64,000 nucleotides of DNA from Otis tarda (Eukaryota > Chordata > Aves > Otidiformes > Otididae): assembly GCA_026413225.1 (NCBI GenBank), contig CM048552.1, forward strand, positions 82,375,001 through 82,439,000, in the 5' to 3' direction. The notes under the pieces are model-generated. The model worked only from the letters and a program-made list of their open reading frames with translations, did no database searches and was not told the DNA's origin. Position numbers and translations under genes: made by a program. Positions 49,001 to 63,700 of this stretch are shown here, in pieces; position 1 is the stretch's first letter, and each line of letters opens with the position of its first letter.

Positions 49001-50659
49001 CTGTATATATTACGGCTTTGAAAAAAAAACAATATTTCTGCAGGATGATGAAGCCCAAACTATGAATTGATTGCTTAGCCATTTCAAGCAAATAAAAATA
49101 GGGAACAGGTTTATTACATTATCTACTGTAGAGTACTAAAATGGTAAAGAAGCCAAGATAGACATTACCCATATAAAGGCATGTCATCTAACAGGACAAC
49201 AGTTTTTAAGAGGAAAAACTATTTTAACTGATTGAAAGTATTATTCTGCCCTGAAATGTGACCTAGGGAAGGACACTGTTTCTTTTGCAATGTAGTTGCA
49301 TTTGAAAACACACTGGGGTCAAAATAAATGTGTTTTCTACTAGTTCATAAACCTGTAAATCCAACACAAGCAAGGGCACAGACACACCTGCTTCTCTTCC
49401 AATTCCAAATGAAGGATCAAAGATCTCTTAAGATCTCAAAACAGGGCTTACATGAGTTTAACAGGTGCATATGGCTTTTTCTGGTCCTGTGGATGGGGGT
49501 GTGTTTCATCAGGAAAACGATATATGTGAGCAGGTTTCTATTCCTGCTCATACCTTAACAACACTCTCTTCAGTTCTAGTTGCTTACTCTTATACAACTC
49601 CCATCACAACTACTATGACTAAGCAGCTACTATGAACAGTGAAATTCTGGATACAGAAACATTAAACCAACCAATAAAGTGGGAGACAGGAGATGAACAG
49701 AAGTCTGACATATTTTTAAATTAAATTTATTCTTTTTTTTACAATCCAGGATGAGTCCTTGGAGGTGATAGTAAAAGACTGTCTTATAAACATCCCATAG
49801 TCTTTTCCCTTGAAAACACTATCTGCTTGATGCAAAAATGCAGACAGTAATAGAATAATCAGTATGCACATGGAATGTGCATCAGGCATTATTTGTATTT
49901 CTGTGTAGCTGCCCATATTTGCTATCCATAATGCTTAAACTAACATTGCTCAGATCACGGATAGTATTACTGTAGTTAGATGATAATTTTCTCCCCTTTT
50001 CTGTATCTTCTGTATTTGTTCATGGCATTTTGCACCCCGTTAGCTTCTGGAAGTCCTTGCTACTAGAAGTTTTTATTTACAGCAAGGTCTGAACTTCCAA
50101 AAGCATCCTACAATTTTTCATGGACATCAGAAGGAATCTTTTTTTTTCTTTAAGTTAATGGACAGTTTTTAGAATTTTAGCCTGATTACAGAGCTATTAC
50201 AGAATGTATACAGCATTGTTGTCTTAAGATTTTCAGACATTATCATTAAAATTTGGTACAGCCAAAGAAGTAATCTTCTGTTCTGCATACTTGCCTTTGT
50301 CTCGAACTTCACCAGTGACAGGATTCAGTGATGTCCTCATCATTCCTGGTACAAAATCTTGCTCAAAAAAACCCAAAAGTTAAGCAAATAAACAGAAGGC
50401 TGGTTATCTATTTCCATACAACCTGATCAATTACAATTACTGTGTCCTATGACCTTTAGGTGACAAAGCCTTTAGGTACTGATAAAATTTTTCATTATAT
50501 TAGCTGGAAGCAGTTGAACAATTTTCAGGTATATAAGCCTGATAAGCCTGGAACTTAGTGTTCATGTTTACAAGCCAGACTACTTAAGATGGCATATTTA
50601 ACAGTTCCAACAATGCCACATCTGCAGTCATGATCTATATCATATACTAATGTATGGTT
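43044..50659. other. Unique sequence without recognisable genes
   Basis: No exon, RNA gene or well-preserved element was recognised. It contains a GC-richer patch around 44660-44860, a word near 45087-45115 (GTGGCCTAAGTCCCATTG) that recalls an ancient avian and reptilian repeat, AT-rich simple sequence at 47620-47715 with a 10-bp-arm hairpin at 47644-47674, and small A runs near 48865 and 49022. Open frames stay under 97 codons. Confidence 0.5.
47644..47674. repeat. Inverted repeat, 10-bp arms, 11-base loop
   Basis: ATATGTAAAA at 47644-47653 pairs exactly with TTTTACATAT at 47665-47674, inside an AT-rich simple-sequence stretch. Likely a by-product of low complexity. Confidence 0.8.
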
Positions 50660-50957
50660 CAAGAAAGATGGGGAGAGACTTTTCAGTAGGGCCTGTTGCG
50701 ACAGGACTAGAGGTAATGGTTTTAAAATAGAGGGGGGTAGATTTAGATTAGATATTAGGAACAAATTTTTTACAATGAGGGTTGTAGAGCACTGGAACAG
50801 GTTGCCCAGAGAAGTGGTGGATGCCCCATCCCTGGAAGCGTTCAAGGCCAGGTTGGATGAGGCTATGAGCAACCTGATCTAGTTGGAGATGTCCCTGCTT
50901 CTTGCAGGGAGGTTGGACTAGATGAACCCTAACCATTCTATGATTCTATGATTCTGT
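50660..50957 (+). mobile_element. CR1 LINE 3' end, plus strand, short copy
   Basis: The fragment starts at CAAGAAAGATGGGGAGAGAC in the ORF2 C-terminal region and runs through the ORF2 terminus and 3' UTR to the ATTCTATG microsatellite near 50935-50957. Compared with the copies at 12418 and 19826 it lacks about 18 bases around the GACCTTTGAAGGTCCC word, going from GGACTAGATGA directly to ACCCTAACC. The 5' side is truncated at unique sequence. It belongs to the same subfamily as the other three well-preserved copies. Confidence 0.94.
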
Positions 50958-52469
50958 GTCTCAACACAGTAGAAATGTATGGGCTATCACTGCATGCTGC
51001 TGCACTCCACTTTTATCATAATAGTACTGAGATAAGGTTTATTTAAATCAAGACCATTTAAATCACTGACTTAAGTCAATAGCTTAAATCATATTTATGT
51101 AGATTACTGATCAAATTTTATTTTATTCTTTAATATAAAATTTATCAAGTGTGGCAACCTTGGTAAAAATCTGTTCAGATCTCAATTTCCTTATTTCCCA
51201 AGTATGAAAGCTCAAAATGTGAAAACTTCAGAATTTTGAAAACTGGTTAACAGCATCAAAAAAATATTTACAGGTAGTAAGCAGTATCTTTCTTTGGAAA
51301 ATACAATACTTTCAAATGTCAAGAAAACAGCAACAGCCTTGTAAAAACCTAGTAACTGTAGTTACCATTTTTGGCCTCTCTCAGGCATGAAAAATTAATG
51401 ATATATATATTTTTTTAACCATACAGTAGTCCTTGGCCGTAACCGTACAACACAACATCTTCTGCTTCTTCTTTGACACTTCCTGTAGTTATCCAGTCTC
51501 ATGTTTTATCAGCTCTTTTTAAGTACCTGGAGTTGGAAAGCTTATGCCCTCAGCTCCAGTCTCTACTTCCAGAGCTAAGATGCCCTTTTCTCTTTCTTAG
51601 CAGGAAGAAAGTAGTACAGAGATTTTCAGGAGCAGCAGTTGAAAGTCTCTTTTTCTCACTCTGGCTGCTCTTACCAGCAAGTGGTTTTCCAGTCAAGGCT
51701 AACATGACATGAATAATCTGGAAAGAGGACATGTCTTATTAAAGTTATGGCCACCCACTTTGCTCCCTTACTTTATCTGGCTTCCCACACCTCCTGCCTG
51801 TCAGTCATTTATTATGCTAACAGGAATAAATAGGAAGCAAACATGAAGTGGCAGGCATAGCATTTCCTTCTCACCATAGGAGTAATAAAACTTGAATGTT
51901 CAGAGGGGGAATCAACAGAAGATCCCCATTATTAACTTTGCAATTGATTTTTACAGGGACTGTAATGGGAGGCTGAAATTCACCTTTCCCTTAAAAGCCT
52001 ACAATAAGTTTGTCCTGAGGCACTGGTCACCATTGAGGTTCTTTTATGAGGTGCAAAAGGACATTTTTCTGCTGCTTTTAGTTTCCCTGGTTACTTAAGA
52101 AGGGAATTCTTGAATTTAAGTTTTTATGTTTCACGGCATCACATTACACAAACATGAGCTATTATTGATGCGCCACAACCTTATGCCTCTGAGAACAGTA
52201 AGTAGAAACAAAAACCCTTTTGATGTAGCAGTTGTTGAAAATTCCTTCTGAGGTCACTCATCTGAAGAATAGCTCTCCATTTACAGCAAAGAAAAACTTG
52301 TCAAGGGATATTTTTAACACCTTGTATTGTTTCTGTGCAAAAATTAATTGGTGGATCCTACGCAAGCAAGCGCAGCATTAACTTTTCACTTACTAATATT
52401 GAGTAATTTGATGTGTCAACACCAGTTGCACAGACTTCTAGAAATTTGCACACACTAGGTTCAGTACTT

Positions 52470-52482
52470 CCCCCCCCCCCCC
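52470..52482. repeat. Poly-C run, 13 bases
   Basis: Uninterrupted C run followed by GCAATATTGC, itself a 10-bp palindrome. Confidence 0.9.
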
Positions 52483-53489
52483 GCAATATTGCAGACTCTC
52501 AACAATTTTCACAATGAAGCTATGAAAAGTAGGACTTGTAGCAGGCATCCACATCTGGACTTTCTCAAACTAATTGCATGTAAATGTGCCAGGGGGAGAG
52601 TGTTTAACTACAAAGCAGCATACCATGTTTCAGAAGTGAGAGTAAGCATCCAGCTTACGTACTTGAAACAACCATGCGATAATCAGCAACACTCTATCTA
52701 CCTCCAGCTGTAGATTTAAAAGGAAGGATTTAAGGAATATGCCTAGTCTCCTGTACACTAGCACAAAGCCTATGTGTGTATAAATATGCATATATGTAAA
52801 TATACATCCACACATATATAAAAGTCCATTAGACTGTGAAGTCTGCATGAGCAACCAGCTCAGCAAAACTGACATCCCACTTTCAAAGTAGTGTAAGTGC
52901 GTAGGAAAAAAATATATTGTAGCTGTATGCACTCAGATGTAAAACTCAATAGTTGAAATCTGAACTCTGAATACCAGGGATGTTGTGCAGAGATGGTAAA
53001 TAGGGCTTGTTTGGTTGAGTTTGCAAAAAGAGCTGTCAACGTAGGAGGCAGGTAACAGAGTACTTCTGCATCCATGATGAGGTGGCACCTCTTCACTGTT
53101 TCTGGCTCTAAGGGTTGAGATGTGAAGGATCGTGAGTGGGTTCAGAACACAACCCCATGGCAACAGCAGTAAGAGGAGCTTCAATGAGAGAAATATTAAG
53201 TGCCTTTGAAACCTATTAGTGAAATGATTATAAAAATAGTATTAGGTGATGCAAATCTGTAGAGAACAACGTTATTTATACTCAGACAGTTGAAGCAACC
53301 AATAAACTATTTTGCTTTCAGCTGTTTGGTTTGTTTCAACTGCGGTGATTAAAATAGACAAACATATAATTGTTAATACTATGCACAAGATACCCTTTCA
53401 AGGCACAAATGTGCACCTCTATTTCTAACATTTCCAAAGGGGCAGAACTGAGATTACATATTTAGGTGCCTGCCTTTAGATGGCCAGTT

Positions 53490-53570
53490 TTGGAAATGAT
53501 AAAAGACTCACTCAAGGTCACACAAGTAATTTTTAGTGGAGCTCAGATATCTTATAGTGCCTGACTTCAG
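53490..53570 (+). repeat. Possible MIR-like ancient SINE core
   Basis: GACTCACTCAAGGTCACACAA followed by a GTGGAGCTCAGAT word and GTGCCTGACTTCAG matches the order of the conserved MIR-type core (CAAGGTCACACA with downstream GGAGC), as I recall it. Divergence is high, so the assignment is tentative. Confidence 0.4.
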
Positions 53571-56500
53571 AAACTGTTTTACTAGGGTCACAATGTAAAA
53601 AAATGCAATTGTTTGGTGGCTTATTTTTGTTTGTTTGTTTGGGGTTTTTTTTGTCAGTTGAAATTATGTGGAGCTACTCTACCTTCTGTCAGGAGAGGAG
53701 AAGATTGTTGCTACTTAAAAATTGCTAATGAAAGAGGAGTGGATCTAAGAAGTCAAAAAGGATGTTCTGAAATAGATTTCACATTTAAACATGATAAATT
53801 AGTTAATAATTTTATTTTGAACCTAGCTTATCCTTCTAATCTCTTCTCCTGAGAGAACAGCTTCACCAGGTTGCCAAATCACTGCATATAAGTATGTATA
53901 TCAGATCTGAATAATATCTCCAGTTCAAAAACAGAGATACATTTTCTTTCCTTGAACATTTAATGCATTTTTCCCAAATAAAACCCATCCTCTTAATACA
54001 GTGTTAGACTAACATGTCTGAGATTTTTTTTTTGAAGGCTACTAATACATGCTTGACCTCAAAAGAATATATTCTTTAATTAGAAAATGCTCCTAGCTAG
54101 AGATGTCGAGCCCTAGTTTCAAATAAGGAATGTCTAGTTAAACAACCCTAAGAGGAAAATCTCTTAATCCATAACTTTAATCATATCAGATATTTTACGT
54201 AACCAAATATGTACTTAAACCAAATTGCTGTCCAATTCAAGGAATACCAAATAATTTACTTGAAGTGAACCTATAAAGAACAGTCTGATGGCCATGTTTT
54301 AGCCTGAGGAGTCCTTTATGGTGAAGAAAAGCAGCACATGCATACAGGCACAAAAAATGTTTTCACATCTTCCAGTGAATCCCAAAATAAACTGACAGAA
54401 AAATAAATAAGAAGCACTGGGAATTCATGAGATAACTGACACACATGATTTAACATCCTGCCATAGCCAGCATAGAGGGTCCTAAATTTTCTGACTAGCT
54501 TGGACTTTCCAACCTCACTGTGGTTTATTTGCTGATAAGAGATGCTACTCTCCGGCTCTAACAAGGACAAAAAGACTTCAAACTGAGAATCAGTGGGTCA
54601 ATCACAAAGAACATTCTGTGCTTCGAGGCTCTTACAGCCAAATGTGAGCTCTGGTTTCAGGGCAGAAACATTACAGAAGCAGTGTCTGCTGTCTCATAAA
54701 ACTTGAAATCTTTGGGTAGGATAAAACAATTTCTCCCCAGAATCCCACAAGAGAGTCTGAGACTTAGATGCGAGGATAGGTTGTGGTAGGTGACTTTGAA
54801 AAAACATTGCTATTAATAATATAGTATAATAGTTTTGCAAGGAAAGGTGTACAGTTACATTGAAACAGAGAACAGATGAATAGCATTAAATCAACAAGTA
54901 AGTCTTGTGACTCCACTGGTTCTAATATTTGTGAACTCACATGTCCTGGAGAAAACCTAGTGTGTTCTTCCCTTGCTTTGCCTGGATTTGAGGCCCAGGC
55001 ACCACCCCCATCCCTACCTCATTTGCTTCCACCCCCTCAGCATATAGCTAGAGAGGCAGAAATGCGTTTCACTGACAGGCAGGGCAAGGATCATATTCCT
55101 TTTCACCCTCAGATTGCACCATGACCTCCAAAGGCTTATTTAGATTTGTCCTTGGCTGTTGTCAGCTCCAAGAGGAGCTGCTCTGGCCCCTTACAGACCT
55201 TAAACCCTTTTTTTACCCTTTTCTAGAAATAACTATGAGACTGTGGACAAATTAATGGCAAATATCTGTTTGAGAAGAACAAGAACAATCAAACCCAGTA
55301 TTTTTCCTTTTAGCAGCAACACGCATTTTAGTAGTACAACTAAATAGCAGTAGTAGATGTTTTAAATATCTCTCTGACTGGGACAAGGCTTCAAATACTT
55401 GAATTAACTTGTCAGGGAAAGCATAATTAATTCATGTCCATATCTTAATTTACCTCAAGTTTGAATGACTTTACATTAGTCACACACAAGTGACTGTAAC
55501 TGACTGTGTCCACACTTACGCTACTTTCAATTATGTCATCGCTGGGACTTGGCAGCTAAAATCCATGGTCCTTGGGGCTACACAGACCTGAGCCTCTCTC
55601 AGAGCCTTTCCTGGGGACTTCTGGGAAGATTCTCCTACCCCTTCAAGTCCAGAGAGGAAAGGACAGAATGGTTTGCAAAGCAGCCAACTCACTAGATCAA
55701 GCAACAATATTGCTTGGCTTCTACCTTTTACCTCAGGCTACATAATAAACTCCACATATAAAACATAAACGCATTCACATGAGTTGGTTTAAATGCATGA
55801 ACAGCAACTGGGTTAAAGAAAAATCTGGACAAGAGTTTTTTCACAACATACTGAGGAATAATTAGCTTGTCATGGTCACTAAGCAACATGAGCATTGGAA
55901 TCCTCAGGATGTTTCTTTAAACATGATCTAATGCATTTTCCATTGGAGCTGTTTCCTAAAATTCAAGGCAGATACATGAATTGAATATGTCAGCTCACAA
56001 GGGTTTGAGCAACCTCAGATTAAATCTGTAGATAGTTGCTTCTCAGAATTGCTGAAAGTCCAGCTCTATGTCTCTTCCCTGCCACTAGCATTTTGTCGCA
56101 TGTGAACCCCCTTGGGTTACAGTCAGTATGTAACAAAATTTAACTGATGCCTGTACATGAAGAACTGCAGTATGAATTAAAAGGACTATTGCATGGAAAA
56201 TGAAAATACCCACTGTGAATAGTCAGTAACTTTGATGCCCCTTCATCCTGGATCATCAGGTAAAGTAATTCATAGATTTATTTCTTAAAAGTGTACTAAA
56301 AGTCACTTTAGAACAGAAGAAAAACTCAGTTAGTTAACAAATAGATTTTCCAAAGCACAAAGTGAATTTAAAGGCCCATCTCTCCATAGCTTGACATCAT
56401 TGAAATGTCTCACTAGTGAAGCGCATATGAATATATTGTGATGGTTCCTGCGACATTTCTTCACTTAAACTGTCCAGAAAGACAGGGTTTATTTTCTTAA

Positions 56501-57068
56501 ATATACATTGAAAGAAGGGGATTTTTGTGCTTCCCACCTCCCCCTTAAAATATTTATAATTTCTTTTACTGTAATTCAAATACATAGGATCCAAAAAAAA
56601 AAGTCCAAATGAGGCACTGTTGTCACCCCCTCACTTCTGCTAGATTTGTTGGGATTTACAAGTAAGGCATTGTCTAGTCAGGATCCTGCAGATACCAATT
56701 AAATCAGCTTAAAAACTGATTCAGCAAAAGCTTAGACTGACATTTAAATAGGAAGCAGCTGCACTGGGTCAAGATGTCATTGACCTTTGTTATTTGTTAA
56801 CACTGTTTTGGGGAAGTCACCAGTTTCACAACAGGGTCTGTGGAATGGCATGTGGGAGCATTTCACAGATGCTCCGCTGCAACCTCCAGTAGTTTAACTT
56901 GCCCTACAAGATGCGCACAGAGAGGCTGAATTTCCCTGCAGTGTCTAAGGAAAAGTGCACGCATGTGCATTCTGGCCATTGCATGTGGCGGGGAAATCCT
57001 TCAAGGAAGGGGCAACAGCTTCGTAAAATACTGCAGCTGCCTGTGAAATGATCATATAGTTAAGCCTT

Positions 57069-57106
57069 AAAAAAAAAAAAAAAACAAAAACAAAACACCA
57101 AAAAAC
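57069..57106. repeat. A-rich low-complexity tract
   Basis: An A run of 16 followed by CAAAAACAAAACACC-type words. It might be a decayed retroposon tail, but the flank is not recognised. Confidence 0.8.
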
Positions 57107-57596
57107 CCTGAAATCAAAAACCACCCTAAACAAAACCACCTCCCCCAAAAATCCAAAGTCTATGAAGCCTTATTTCAGCAATTTGAAGGCGCAACCTTAG
57201 AATAAATCATTACTAATTTCAGATAAAACAAAACAAATTGCCATTAAATTGAGATAGTAATAAGATTAGCATTCATTTAATCACATTGGTCTTGAGATTG
57301 TTTTACCAGTTCAGTTTACTTCAGCGTCACAAACAAGGTCCAAGGTGCTGCAAATTTACAGGAAAAAAAAAAAGAAATGCATGTTTGTCATAAAGAGCAT
57401 ATTGTTGGGCTTCGCCTGCACATAATCCTGTACGAGGTGAACTGAAAATGTGTTTTTAGGTTAATTTTGTTTGCCATGGTATATTAATTTTGTTAGCTTG
57501 GTATTGTATCCATAAATCTATGACCTGCATCTCATTTACTCTAATGCTTTTTTTGCACTACTTTGGCAATAAAAAGCAGTCTTGAAACAGGAAGCA

Positions 57597-57760
57597 AGCA
57601 TGATTGAAGTCAGTGGAATACCTCATATATTTGCAGCACTTCAGCACCTTTGAGGGCTGGATAAAAGTGTAAAGTGACATAGACCAGAGCACCACTGTGC
57701 TACACACTATGTACGTATACATGGTCCTGGCCTGGTGGAGCTTACAAAAGAAGAAACAGA
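57597..57760 (+). repeat. Possible ancient SINE or LINE remnant
   Basis: GATTGAAGTCAGTGGAATACC, the word CACTGTGCTACACACTATGTA and TGGTGGAGCTTACAAAAG recall an ancient repeat shared by birds and turtles (from memory). A 115-codon frame on the opposite strand (57558-57905) overlaps it and has no other support. Confidence 0.35.
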
Positions 57761-60700
57761 AGATGGCTACAGCTGTAACAGTGAGCACCAGGAAACAGCA
57801 CCAGATGAGAAATTGTTCTCTCTGCTCAATCTTAGCTAAGTAACAACTAATGAAAAAGGGAATGGTAACTGCTTCCACATTTGAAGGACCAGACAGAGAA
57901 AGCACATGCTCATCTGTGCTCAGAACTGCACAGCTGAAGCATTTTTAAGTGAGCTCAAATGCTTTTCTGTTGAGCCCAGAAGAGACCAGTTGCAAGAGGG
58001 GAGAAGGCAGTGCCCCACCGGACTCTGCATGGGAGCAGCTGTGGCTCAGCGGTCCTTGTGCTCTCTGTAGCAAAAGAAACTTGATTTCTATAGTCCCAAC
58101 ATTGTAGATGGGCCGTGAGCTCCTGGTAATCAATATCTGTCCATACTGTTGTAAAACAATAGAGTAAAAATACTATTTTATCAGTAGGAACAGTTTATGG
58201 TCATCCAAGGTTAAAAATATTTTCAGCCAGGGTCACTAATGTAGCTGCACTATCATGTTGAGGAGAATGGCCAGACTGACAACATGTTCTATCTTGGAAA
58301 TTAAAAAATCAGATTGTTATAAGACAGAGTTTGAAAACATTATGCTAAACCCTGGACCAAGCAACACATCAGGATATTTACTTCTCCTCTGAGCAAACCC
58401 AAAAAGGAAAGATGGTTTTCATGATCATTTCTATATGATCTATTTTTTCCCATCGCCTTGTAAGTACCGTAACAATGCAGTTGGTAAAGCAGGTGTTCAT
58501 CCCATACCTCCTGATCAAATTTTGTTTACTGTCTTCTTTCCCAGACTTCATATTAGTAATGACCTCCATAAAGATGCATTCAGTCACCATTAAAAACTAA
58601 GTGGGGGTGGTAACGAGAGTACTAGGGAAAGGAAAAGCCAGGCTGGCAGCCATTCCCTCCAGTCCAACAGCACATCACAAACCTTTACCTTTCATGGTGC
58701 TTATCACTACATCTCGACCTTAGGAAGGAAGTAAATCAGAGGTGGGATGGCCCAATTCCAATTTGTTACACCCAGGTCAGCTGCAGCTTTGCTTCTAAAT
58801 CAGTTCTGAATAGGAGCCAATTAAAGATGAAAAAAAAAAGAGAAGAGTATCTTGAATCTGTGGGAAAAGGAAGTAGAGCCTGCCCTCTATGGCTCAGCCA
58901 CACCTGCCTGCCACAGCGCAAAATTCAAGGGGCTACAGAGCCCAGCCTGCCTTTGCTGCTAAGTTGCAAAATAGCAGAGGCCAATTCTGGTGCTGGGATC
59001 GCACGGGCCTCATTAGTATGTTTAAACAGGATGGCTGAGCCCCTTGAACATCTCCACTCTTTGCATTTCCTCTTCTGCACACTAATCTCATTTCTGTTCA
59101 GGCTACTGGATTGGGTCAGCAGGTAAAATGTGTTTTGACAGAGTCCTTAGCTGGAAACATCAACGTAATGTAAAAGCTGCTGTCTTGAATGATGAGATGT
59201 CCTGAGTCACATAAAACCAGTTTAATAATTTCAGAATAAAAGTTAATAATAACCCACTGTGGGCTTGACATAGTACTTCATAGCATCAGAAGCCTCAGGG
59301 GAGGATCTCTAAAGAATGAAAAGTGATTGGAGATTTTGAAATTTTTAGAAGAGAACAATCCTTTCTTCCTGTGACGCATGATCACAGCAGCACTGAACCA
59401 TGACATAAGTATCATTGGTAGAGATGGAAGAAATTACTTTTCACCATATTAAACAAATAGATGGCTGATTCTTAATGTCAAAAGAAGCTCAAGAACTTAA
59501 AACTTTTTTTTGTGTTCAGCTGTTAACAAAAGTAATGACAGTTATGTAAAATAACTTACAGTAATGAGAAATAATTTACATTCTAAACGGGGCTAAGATT
59601 ATGGGCACTGGATAAATTATTTTTAGTGGCCAAATTTCTGGATGGACTACCAATTCAGGACAGTAATTTACAGCCAATTTAAAAGGATACAATGTTTCAA
59701 AAGGTGAGTATGTGTCCTGCTAACAAAAGTCCACATGAAATTTTTGGTGTCTTGCACTGATTTATCTTTGCAGCATTTCATATAATACTAGTTTGTTGCA
59801 TTCTAACTGTATTAGAAACACAGTAATGTTTTAAGTATAATTTTAGTATTTTATACTATTCTTGTGCGAAAAATATCCAATAACTGAGGTGCATTTGCTG
59901 AAATCTTTACCTACCATCAGACTCATGATCTACAGAAAAGTCAGACTACATGTTCACATATGTTTTAATTTTCTTTACCTTGTATGAACTTTATATTACT
60001 AGGAATCTAAATTAGCACTTTGTTTCTTGGCTAGCAATTGATAGGAGTGACTCTATATCCCTATATTGCCTAAAGCTACAAATGATTAGCTCTGGTAATC
60101 CATTGCCTGGAAGAAGGGTGATGTGACAGTTCCCAGAGTGCCTCTACATCTATTTTAGGAGGTATTAAGAGGACATATGAAAATGTATGGAGATGTAGAA
60201 GCATGGATAAGGAACAGTGATCATTGACTGGACCATCAGTCATACTCCTGAACAAGTTAAGACACTTAAATGTAAGGGTGTGGGCGAGGGCAAATGACTG
60301 CGCATTGGTGTCAAGTGGTACCCTCTAGTTATTAGCAAGGAGTGGGGGCTGAGGCAGCTTCCGTAAGTTCACCTCCTGTTTATCCCACTCCTTGTTTATT
60401 TTTGGAGTCTCCATTGCTTGTGGCTGTAACAGGGGATGTTGAAAAGGAACTGCCAGATTCAGGGCAGTTTTCCCAGCTGACAAGGGTAATGCTCACCCGT
60501 TACGAGGACAAGCAGACTAAGCTGGGGGAAAGGGGAGAGCTGTAGGTGTCTGCACCTCCTGATTCATTGAGGAGACCTTGGGGGAAGGTGCTACAGGGCA
60601 GTACCAGTTAGAATCACAACCTTAAAGGTTAAGCTGAAGGCAGAGGATAGTGCTCTTTCTCAGGCAATTTCAGCCTCAAGAAAGAGTGATATCTGCTTTT

Positions 60701-63700
60701 TGAGCTTGATCCTGTGAAAGAGAAGATGAAGCAATGACTCAGTCAGCCCAAGCACCCAAAATGATGCCGTCAACATAAGGTGAGTCATGAACAGATGATG
60801 TCAGCATACTGTCCGAACCACTGTCTGCTACCACAAACATCCAAAAGCTATGCAAATCCAGGAATGAATCTTTCTTCTGATTTTAAGGAACTATTTGCAT
60901 CTTTTTCCTGTTTTCCTACAGGGTGGAATATCACCCCTTACCATTCTCTCTGACACTTCTGAAGTTCTAAGCGTGTGTTTAAATTAGAGTACACGCAGAC
61001 AAGTGCTCATGAAAAAGACGTCTGTCGCCATTTCCTAAACTTACAAGCTACGCAATTCCTACTTTTAAAATTGCCAGGCATCTGACAGTGAAAAGATCTG
61101 GCAAAGGCCATGGCTGTACCTTACAGCAGGAAGTGAAATCAGCTAACTGCTACAGTATCAAAAAGCAAGTAAATTGAGAGGGGTCACATCAACCATATCA
61201 TATTCAGTGTATAGAGATCCAGGAATCTAAATTTGCTTGAAGTACTCATGGGTAAACAAGTTTGGGTTTGATGCTAAAAATGTTTAATTAATTCCATCAG
61301 TCAGTTTGCTGTAAATGTTCCTGTAAAAGGTTCAGCATTAAATGGAAAAATGTCTTCTCTGAGGTTAGTATTTCTCAGATCTGTCTTCTTGCTCTATTAC
61401 TTTCATTACATGATTATTGACTGTATTAATTTGATGTCTTAGCTAATAGGCAGATCTCTATTTTCCACTTAATTAATTGATTTTCAGACAACTGCAATTG
61501 TGACTGTTACTTGCTCAAATTAATGATTAGCATATCTAAACTTTGTGATACATTTGCCTGATTTTAACTGATTTTATAGATTAAGATTTAATTTAAAAAT
61601 TAATAGTTACATTTAGAGATGCTTTTCTTTTCCCTGTTTTGAATTGTCTTAGACTTCTAGAGAAAGATCAGCAGAACAAGAGAGGCTGAGAGCTGCTGGG
61701 AGTTACATTTAGGTCAGACCTTTTGCATCTCACAAAAATAATCTCAAGTACCTGCAGAGCTGTTCTGAACTAGCATCAGCCAGCAGCATGGTTGAGCCTT
61801 GTTACTAGTACTGCTTGAGCTGAAAACAGTTTTTCTGAAAAATTCCAGGGAAATTAAATACAAATTCTGGTGGTTTTGCCAAAACAAATGAAGTGTGGAA
61901 TAAATTAAGTGAACATGTTTCTTACTCTTAACAAGCTGATGGGAAGAGACGGGGAAATTTCATTTGATAGTTTATTTGTAAGGTGTGGTTTCTTTGTTTC
62001 ATATACATGTGACTGTATACAGCATCTGAGACCCTTGGATGGATTAATTTTTCTTTTAAATAATTCCAGACAACAAAGCTACACACTAAGAACCTTTATC
62101 GCACTAGAAAAAGCTGTGCTATCATCTTTCTCAGTTCTGTGAGTTAATCCACATCCAAACCTGCAGCCAAGTGCTGAAGCAGAACTGGAAATTGGTAAAT
62201 ACTCAGGAGGACCTGCGTGATTATAGGCAAAGAATGGAAGAGCACATGGGAAGGCATGAAGAACTGGTCAGTTTGGGCTAATTCAGCAAAGCATATAATG
62301 TCTGATTAAGAGGCAGCTAAGCACTGGCAGTTCCACCATTTGAAAAAAAAAATAAATTCTGGTATATAATGAAAAAAGAAAAGCCGAAAAATATCCTGAA
62401 GATCTAATCTATTTTAATGGAGAGAGGCAGGTATGTTCTGAAAGTAACCACAATACTTAAGTTGTACTTCTACACAATCTGCTGAACAGCAGAGATCTCT
62501 TGGGAGAGAGATCAATTAGAGCAGCTGTAAGCCTGATATGCCAGATCATGCTTAGGAAAACAAAAGGAGACCCTGCAGCAATCAAACAAAACACAGATCT
62601 CTCAGGCCATAACATTGACTCATCACTAAAATGCTCTCACTTCTATGAGTAACGATGTCGCTTGCCACTGCACAGGTTCTGTCTAGAGTGCTCCTTGCCA
62701 CAGATTGTCCAAAAATGATTGCTTTCCCTATTGAAATACTCAGTGAAAATTATGTGTTTTGCTCCATCCACCTAAATTTTGTTACAAAAGGATTAGTTGC
62801 AATAAAAATTAACATAGATAAATTGTGATAAATTGGGGAAATGTTTTCATTGAATCTGTGCAATTGATTTAAAGAATTTTTATTCTTTACTAAGAATGCA
62901 AAAAGTTTTGGTTGAAAGTATTCTTATTATTGACCACGTACAGGTGTTGTGAGGCCTTGTTGGATATATTGGTTTCTTCTTGTGCCTACATCCTCATATG
63001 AGAGCTGGGATCCCTGGCTGAACTGTGTAGTCCATAAAGTGTGCACGTGCCCCCACCACCCTTTCATCTTTGTAGCCAGCACCTGAAGACTGAAGTCCTT
63101 CTACCTCCCCTTAAAATAAAAAATGTGGGACAATAAAGACTTCCAGTCTCAAAAATTACAGGTTTTTTGTAACTGTTCCAACAAAGCTAGGGCAAAATGC
63201 AACTGCTTGAATAAGGAAAATGTGTTCCTTTCCATCTCACCCAAACCCTCCCTTCAGATCTGCTTCTTGCTGCGTATAGGTCCTCTGTCTTGTCTCCTAC
63301 GTCACTCTCCTGCTGCAGGTATCCTGCTTATGCTTCACTCCCTATCTACTTTAGCCCGGACTGTTCTGTCAAATAATGTACGCTCAGGTGCTCTCAGAAA
63401 AGAGACCTTTCTGGGAATGTGAGCTGAGATGAAATGAAGAAGCCGTGGTGCAGTGAGCGAGCAGCATTCATGCTGACTGCCAAGTCTCTTTGACAGAGTA
63501 AGCTAATATATTTATACAGCAAAATAATAACAAATTCAAGTCATCTACAGTCTACTGGAAGAGCCGCATGTATTATTCAAATTAGATGTGTTCCCAGATG
63601 ACAGAATAAACCAGTGATTTATCATATAAATCATTTTTGCCTTAAGTACCTCAGTTTGCAAATGTGTCTATTTCAGTCTGTAGCCAAGTCCTGAAACGAA

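Noticed and set aside
57558-57905. 115-codon minus-strand frame with hydrophobic stretches resembling membrane segments
   Set aside because: It overlaps a probable ancient repeat remnant, and hydrophobic stretches arise readily from A/T-rich antisense sequence. No family resemblance.
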